A stretch of 19,989 bases of DNA. Origin: Phosphoribacter sp964647395 (GTDB taxonomy: Bacteria > Actinomycetota > Actinomycetes > Actinomycetales > Dermatophilaceae). Numbering within the stretch: the stretch's first letter is position 1; every line of letters starts with the position of its first letter. A program made the position numbers and the translations under genes. The notes below the pieces were generated by a model. The model did not search any database. It was not told the origin of the DNA and was given only the letters and a program-made list of their open reading frames with translations. This document shows, piece by piece, positions 16,573-19,989 of this stretch. The stretch is taken from the NCBI GenBank assembly GCA_964647395.1, contig CAZYHR010000065.1:1-19989 (forward strand). Reading direction: 5' to 3'.

Positions 16573-16611
16573 CGGTATGCCGCCGGCCCACCTCGGGCGG
16601 GCGGCATACCG
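16573..16611. terminator. Strong bidirectional terminator made of a GTATGCC inverted pair
   Basis: CGGTATGCCGCC (16573-16584) and GGCGGCATACCG (16600-16611) are perfect complements. Inside, after one G/G mismatch, GCCC (16586-16589) pairs with GGGC (16595-16598) around a five-base loop. It sits between the convergent hmgA and pncA genes, 15 bases after the hmgA stop. There is no T-run. The stem consists of two copies of the dispersed word GTATGCCGC in opposite orientation. Confidence 0.8.
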
Positions 16612-16635
16612 CTGCCGGTGGCCGGGCCACCCTCG

Positions 16636-17226
16636 CTAACCGAGCACCGGCTCGCCCTCGAGCTCGACGCCGGCGTCGCGCAGCTGTTCCAGGGCCTGCT
16701 CGGTCGTCGCGCGGGCGACCCCGGCGGTGAGGTCGAGCAGCACGCGGGCGCGCAGGCCCTCGGCGACCGCGTCGAGCGCGGTGGCCCGCACGCAGTGGTC
16801 GGTGGCGATGCCGACGACGTCGACCGCCTCGATGCGCCGCTGCTGCAGCCAGTCGGCCAGCCCCGCACCGCTGGGTGTGCTGCCCTCGAACCCGCTGTAG
16901 GCCGCCCGGTCGCGGCCCTTGCGGAACACCGCGTCGGAGCCCTCGACGGTGCCGGCGATCGCCGGGTGGAAGTCGGCTCCGACGGTGCCGGCCAGGCAAT
17001 GCACCGGCCAGGAGTCGACGTAGTCGGGCGGGTCGCCGAAGTGTGGTCCCGGGTCCTCGTGCCAGTCCGCGGTGGCGACCACCGCGGCATACCGGTCGCG
17101 CTGCTCGAGCACCCACGAACTGATCGCCTCGGCGACCGCCGCGCCGCCGGTCACGGCCAGGGAACCGCCCTCGCAGAAGTCGTTCTGCACGTCGACGATG
17201 ACCAGGGCGCGGCGGGTCAGAGGCAT
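16636..17226 (-). CDS. pncA: Nicotinamidase (PncA-type isochorismatase-fold amidase)
   Basis: This 196-residue protein has the catalytic triad Asp12 (VDVQNDFCEGG), Lys103 (FRKG) and Cys145 (ATDHCV), and the metal site Asp54, His56, His62 and His76. The metal ligands have exactly the spacing of M. tuberculosis PncA (Asp49, His51, His57, His71), so assignment to nicotinamidase, rather than another cysteine hydrolase, is firm. It converts nicotinamide to nicotinate in NAD salvage in the cytoplasm. ATG 17226 follows a -10 TACGGT by six bases without a ribosome binding site. It stands alone between hmgA (convergent) and the ABC importer (divergent). Confidence 0.95.
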   Translation of the reverse strand: MPLTRRALVIVDVQNDFCEGGSLAVTGGAAVAEAISSWVLEQRDRYAAVVATADWHEDPGPHFGDPPDYVDSWPVHCLAGTVGADFHPAIAGTVEGSDAVFRKGRDRAAYSGFEGSTPSGAGLADWLQQRRIEAVDVVGIATDHCVRATALDAVAEGLRARVLLDLTAGVARATTEQALEQLRDAGVELEGEPVLG

Positions 17227-17232
17227 CCGGCA

Positions 17233-17238
17233 ACCGTA
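17233..17238 (-). promoter_or_regulatory. -10 of pncA, leaderless
   Basis: Minus-strand TACGGT (17238-17233) is followed by six bases and ATG 17226; no Shine-Dalgarno intervenes and no clear -35 is seen. Confidence 0.6.
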
Positions 17239-17306
17239 ACCCAGTCGTTGCCTGAATCAGGACCGTCGGCCCGCCCCGGTGGTCGGTGGCCGGATAACGT
17301 GAAGAT

Positions 17307-17343
17307 CGATTAGACGTGCAATCGGACTCGGGCTTGGTAGGTT
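17307..17343 (+). promoter_or_regulatory. Promoter region of the ABC importer operon
   Basis: TAGGTT at 17338-17343 is a likely -10, giving a start near 17350 and a leader of about 32 bases with a GGAGGG ribosome binding site. A short inverted repeat CGATT (17307-17311) / AATCG (17320-17324), with an 8-base spacer, lies where a -35 or operator would be. No good -35 is visible. Confidence 0.4.
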
Positions 17344-17381
17344 CGCGCGGGAGTTCGAGGCGTCGACCTGGAGGGAAATCC

Positions 17382-18131
17382 GTGCCCGCAACCTTGCTGG
17401 AGACCCAAGCCCTGACCAAGGACTTCCGCGGTTTCACCGCGGTGTCCGCGGTCGACCTGTCGGTCGCCGAGGGCTCGATCCATGCGCTGGTCGGGCCCAA
17501 CGGAGCGGGCAAGACGACGCTGTTCAACCTGCTGACCGGCTTCCTGCAGCCGAGCTCGGGCACCATCCGCTACGACGGCCGCGACATCACCGGGCTGGCC
17601 CCCGAGCAGATCGTGCCGCTGGGCATCGCCCGGTCCTTCCAGATCACCAGCCTGTTCGACCAGATGACCCTGCGGGAGCACCTGGAGTTGGCGCTGGCCG
17701 GGCCGTCCGGGCTGGGGCACCGCTTCTGGCGCTCGGGCAAGGCCTTCGCGCAGTTCCGGGACCGCGCCCTGCAGGTGCTCGACCAGGTCGGGCTGGCCGA
17801 CAAGGCCGAGATCGTCGCCGGCTCGCTGGCCTACGGCCAGAAGCGGGCGCTCGAACTCGCCATCGCCATCGCGCTGGACCCCCGGCTGCTGCTGCTCGAC
17901 GAGCCGACCTCGGGCATGGGCATCGAGGACGTCGACCGCACCATCGCCCTGGTCAAGGAGATCGCCCAGGGACGGACCGTGGTGTTCGTCGACCACAACA
18001 TGCACGTCGTGGGGTCCCTGGCCGATCGGGTGACGGTGCTGCAGCAGGGCACCGTGATCGCCGAGGGCCCCTACGAGCAGGTGCGCAACGACGAACGGGT
18101 CATCACGGCATACCTGGGGGCGCAAGCATGA
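17382..18131 (+). CDS. livG: ABC transporter ATP-binding protein, LivG type
   Basis: This 249-residue ATPase has Walker A GPNGAGKT (38-45), Q-loop Gln87 (ARSFQ), signature LAYGQKR (149-155, the LSYGQ variant usual for LivG), Walker B LLLLDEP (169-175) and H-loop His205. The insertion between Q-loop and signature and the C-terminal EGPYEQVRNDERVITAYLG are typical of branched-chain amino acid type importers. It powers uptake at the inner face of the membrane with the next gene. GTG 17382 is chosen for the GGAGGG ribosome binding site six bases upstream; an earlier ATG at 17316 would translate across the promoter. It overlaps livF by four bases (ATGA). Confidence 0.93.
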   Translation: MPATLLETQALTKDFRGFTAVSAVDLSVAEGSIHALVGPNGAGKTTLFNLLTGFLQPSSGTIRYDGRDITGLAPEQIVPLGIARSFQITSLFDQMTLREHLELALAGPSGLGHRFWRSGKAFAQFRDRALQVLDQVGLADKAEIVAGSLAYGQKRALELAIAIALDPRLLLLDEPTSGMGIEDVDRTIALVKEIAQGRTVVFVDHNMHVVGSLADRVTVLQQGTVIAEGPYEQVRNDERVITAYLGAQA

Positions 18132-18835
18132 CCGCGGAGAACATCCTCACCGTCGAGCGGTTGTCGGCGTGGTACGGCGAGGCGCAGGCCCTGCGCGAGG
18201 TGGGCCTGGAGGTCGCCCCGGGAGAGGTCGTCACCCTGGTCGGGCGCAACGGGGCGGGCAAGACCACCCTGCTGCGCACCGTCAGGGGCCTGCACCGGCA
18301 CATGTCCGGCACCGTGCGGCTGGGCCAGGCCGACGTCTCCAACCGCAGCGCCGACTGGCGCGCCAAGCGCGGGCTGGGCTGGGTGCCCGACGACCGGGGC
18401 ATCTACGCGACGTTGTCGGTGGCCGAGAACCTGCTGCTGCCGCCGGTGGTCCACGAGTCGGCCTGGTCGCTGGACCGGATCTACGAGCAGTTCCCGGTGC
18501 TGCGCGAGCGACGTGACTTCCCCGGCACCCGTCTGTCCGGCGGTGAGCAGCAGATGCTGTCCATCGCGCGCGCCCTGAAGATGGGCGCCCAGGTGCTGCT
18601 GCTCGACGAGCCCAGCGAGGGCCTGGCCCCGGTCATCGTGCAGCAGATCGGCGAGATCATCCGGCAGATCAAGGCCGACGGGGCCGCCGTGCTGCTCGTC
18701 GAGCAGAACGTCAAGTTCGCATCCACCGTGGCGGACCGCCACTACCTGCTCGCTCAGGGCAGGGTCGTCGAGCATCTGACCAACGAGCAGTTCGCCGCTC
18801 GGGAGAAGGAGTTGCTGACGCACCTGGGGATGTGA
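18128..18835 (+). CDS. livF: ABC transporter ATP-binding protein, LivF type
   Basis: This 235-residue ATPase is of LivF length. It has Walker A GRNGAGKT (39-46), LGWVPDDRGIYATLSVAENL (83-102, the family's P-x-x-R-x-I/L-F/Y block), signature LSGGEQQM (136-143), Walker B VLLLDEP (156-162) and LLVEQNVKFA (189-198). The SEGLAPVIVQQI segment after Walker B is a LivF hallmark. With LivG it forms the ATPase pair of a HAAT-family importer. The ATG overlaps the livG stop. The substrate-binding protein follows after 52 bases; the permeases are not in the window and presumably lie to the right. Confidence 0.93.
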   Translation: MTAENILTVERLSAWYGEAQALREVGLEVAPGEVVTLVGRNGAGKTTLLRTVRGLHRHMSGTVRLGQADVSNRSADWRAKRGLGWVPDDRGIYATLSVAENLLLPPVVHESAWSLDRIYEQFPVLRERRDFPGTRLSGGEQQMLSIARALKMGAQVLLLDEPSEGLAPVIVQQIGEIIRQIKADGAAVLLVEQNVKFASTVADRHYLLAQGRVVEHLTNEQFAAREKELLTHLGM

Positions 18836-18887
18836 CCGCGCCGACCGCGGTGAGGCAGCACCATCGAAACCAGCACAGGAGAAGGAC

Positions 18888-19989
18888 ATGCGAAACAGGA
18901 CCACCAAGGGCACCGTCGTACTGGCCGGTGTGACCACCCTAGGGCTGGCCGCCTGCAGCGGTGGCGCCGGTGGGCCGCAATCCAGCGGTGCCTCCAAGCT
19001 CAGCGACGACAAGGTCGTCATCGGGCTGCTCAACGACCAGTCCGGTGTCTACAAGGATCTCGCCGGCCCCAACTCCGGGGTCGCGATCAACCTGGCGATC
19101 GAGGACTACAAGGCCAAGTACGGCGACCAGGCGGTCGCCAAGAACATCGAGGTCATCCAGGCCGACCACCAGAACAAGGCCGACGTCGCCAACACCAAGG
19201 CCCAGGAGATGTACGACCGGCAGAAGGCCGACATCATCCTCGACGTGCCCAACTCGGCCGCCGCCCTGGCGGTCGCCACCCAGGCGCAGGCCAAGAAGAA
19301 GGTCTACATCAACGTCGGCGCCGGCACGATGGCGCTCACCGGCGACAAGTGCAACAAGTACACCTTCCACTGGGCGTACAACACCGAGATGCTGGCCCGC
19401 GGCACGGCGGGCCCGGTGACCCAGGAGGGCGGCAAGACCTGGGCGATCGTCTATCCGGACTACGCCTTCGGCCAGGACATGAACAAGGCCTACTCCGAGG
19501 AGGTCGTGCGCAACGGCGGCCGGGTGCTGCAGTCCATCGCCTCGCCCTTCCCGAGCGACAACTTCGCGCCGTTCGTGACCAAGGCCAGCGAGGGCAACCC
19601 GCAGGTCGTGGCCGCGATGCACGCCGGTGGTGACCTGACCAACTTCGTCAAGGCGTTCAACCAGTCGCCGCTCAAGGGCAAGGCCCAACTCGCGGTCGGG
19701 CTCTTCGGGGTCTACGACATCCGCTCGATCGGCATCGCCGACCTCGGCGGCGTCGTCTACACCGACTCGTGGTACTGGAACTTCGACGAGACCAACAAGA
19801 AGTTCGCCGACCGCTTCAAGGAGAAGACCGACCGGCGGCCCGCCTTCGGTCACGCCGGCGTCTACTCGGCGGCGCTGCAGTATCTCGAGGCGATCCAGGC
19901 GACCGGCACCGACAACTCCGACGACGTCGTCAAGAACCTCGAGGGCAAGAAGATCAACGACGTCTACCTGCGCAACGCCGAGGTCCGCG
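18888..19989 (+). CDS. ABC transporter substrate-binding lipoprotein (Peripl_BP_6 type), partial at right edge
   Basis: The reading frame from ATG 18888 is open to the window edge (367 codons seen, no stop). The start has a lipoprotein signal: Arg/Lys at 2-7, a hydrophobic stretch 9-21 and lipobox LAAC with Cys23, followed by a Gly/Ser linker. The mature part begins VVIGLLNDQSGVYKDLAGPN and continues with IEVIQADHQNKADVANTKAQEMYD, WAIVYPDYAFGQDMNKAYSEEV and GHAGVYSAALQYLEAI. This is the type-I periplasmic-binding fold of branched-chain amino acid, amide or aromatic-acid importers. It probably binds the substrate outside the membrane for LivG/LivF. AGGAGAAGG at 18877-18885 is the ribosome binding site. 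The ligand cannot be decided from sequence; aromatic compounds are a possibility given the neighbours. Confidence 0.92.
   Translation, partial: MRNRTTKGTVVLAGVTTLGLAACSGGAGGPQSSGASKLSDDKVVIGLLNDQSGVYKDLAGPNSGVAINLAIEDYKAKYGDQAVAKNIEVIQADHQNKADVANTKAQEMYDRQKADIILDVPNSAAALAVATQAQAKKKVYINVGAGTMALTGDKCNKYTFHWAYNTEMLARGTAGPVTQEGGKTWAIVYPDYAFGQDMNKAYSEEVVRNGGRVLQSIASPFPSDNFAPFVTKASEGNPQVVAAMHAGGDLTNFVKAFNQSPLKGKAQLAVGLFGVYDIRSIGIADLGGVVYTDSWYWNFDETNKKFADRFKEKTDRRPAFGHAGVYSAALQYLEAIQATGTDNSDDVVKNLEGKKINDVYLRNAEVR

Noticed and set aside
18400..18430. TTGTCGGTG resembling a DNA-damage promoter -35 near 18415
   Set aside because: It lies inside livF with no suitable -10 at the required spacing and no gene start downstream.

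Overview
The window is a very GC-rich (roughly 70-75% by eye), densely coding stretch with strong G/C preference at third codon positions, many GTG starts, actinobacterial -10 hexamers (TANNNT) and actinobacterial families (DUF3039, DUF2510-RDD, the rhodanese-metZ pair). It looks like ordinary chromosome of a high-GC actinobacterium, possibly Micrococcales (Intrasporangiaceae/Dermatophilaceae-like). The lineage is an inference. There are no RNA genes, insertion sequences, phage genes or CRISPR arrays, and no gene-free stretch longer than about 160 bases.

Layout. 140-2376 (+): a TetR repressor, a DUF899 thioredoxin-like protein and an alpha/beta hydrolase form a tight operon behind a promoter that carries a palindromic operator. 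2443-3837 (-): a second alpha/beta hydrolase and a SIMPL-domain protein. 3890-9727 (+): a run of mostly housekeeping genes: VanZ-like membrane protein, DEAD-box RNA helicase with a repetitive arginine-rich arm, YqgE/AlgH, DUF1992, rhodanese plus O-succinylhomoserine sulfhydrylase (methionine synthesis), a VOC protein and DUF3039. 9724-12297 (-): tryptophanase followed by an alpha-methylacyl-CoA racemase. 12420-13175 (+): a DUF2510-RDD membrane protein. 13198-16557: the lower homogentisate (tyrosine/phenylalanine) pathway, with fumarylacetoacetase and an unknown protein on the minus strand and homogentisate 1,2-dioxygenase divergent on the plus strand. 16636-17226 (-): nicotinamidase. 17382 to the right edge (+): a branched-chain amino acid type ABC importer, two ATPases and a lipoprotein that runs off the window.

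Functionally the right half leans to amino-acid catabolism: tryptophan cleavage, homogentisate ring opening, and an amino-acid/organic-acid importer. The maleylacetoacetate isomerase expected between HmgA and FahA is not recognisable here; the unknown gene fused by a 4-base overlap to fahA is the obvious candidate to examine.

Two patterns cut across the genes. First, a 9-base word, GTATGCCGC, occurs 13 times on both strands (16 times as the 7-mer GTATGCC), far above expectation; one pair forms the stem of a terminator, as DNA uptake sequences do in Neisseria and Pasteurellaceae. Second, eleven genes have a -10-like hexamer 5-7 bases before the start codon and no Shine-Dalgarno, the signature of leaderless transcripts. 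Three of these use a shared variant, TGC-GAGNNT.
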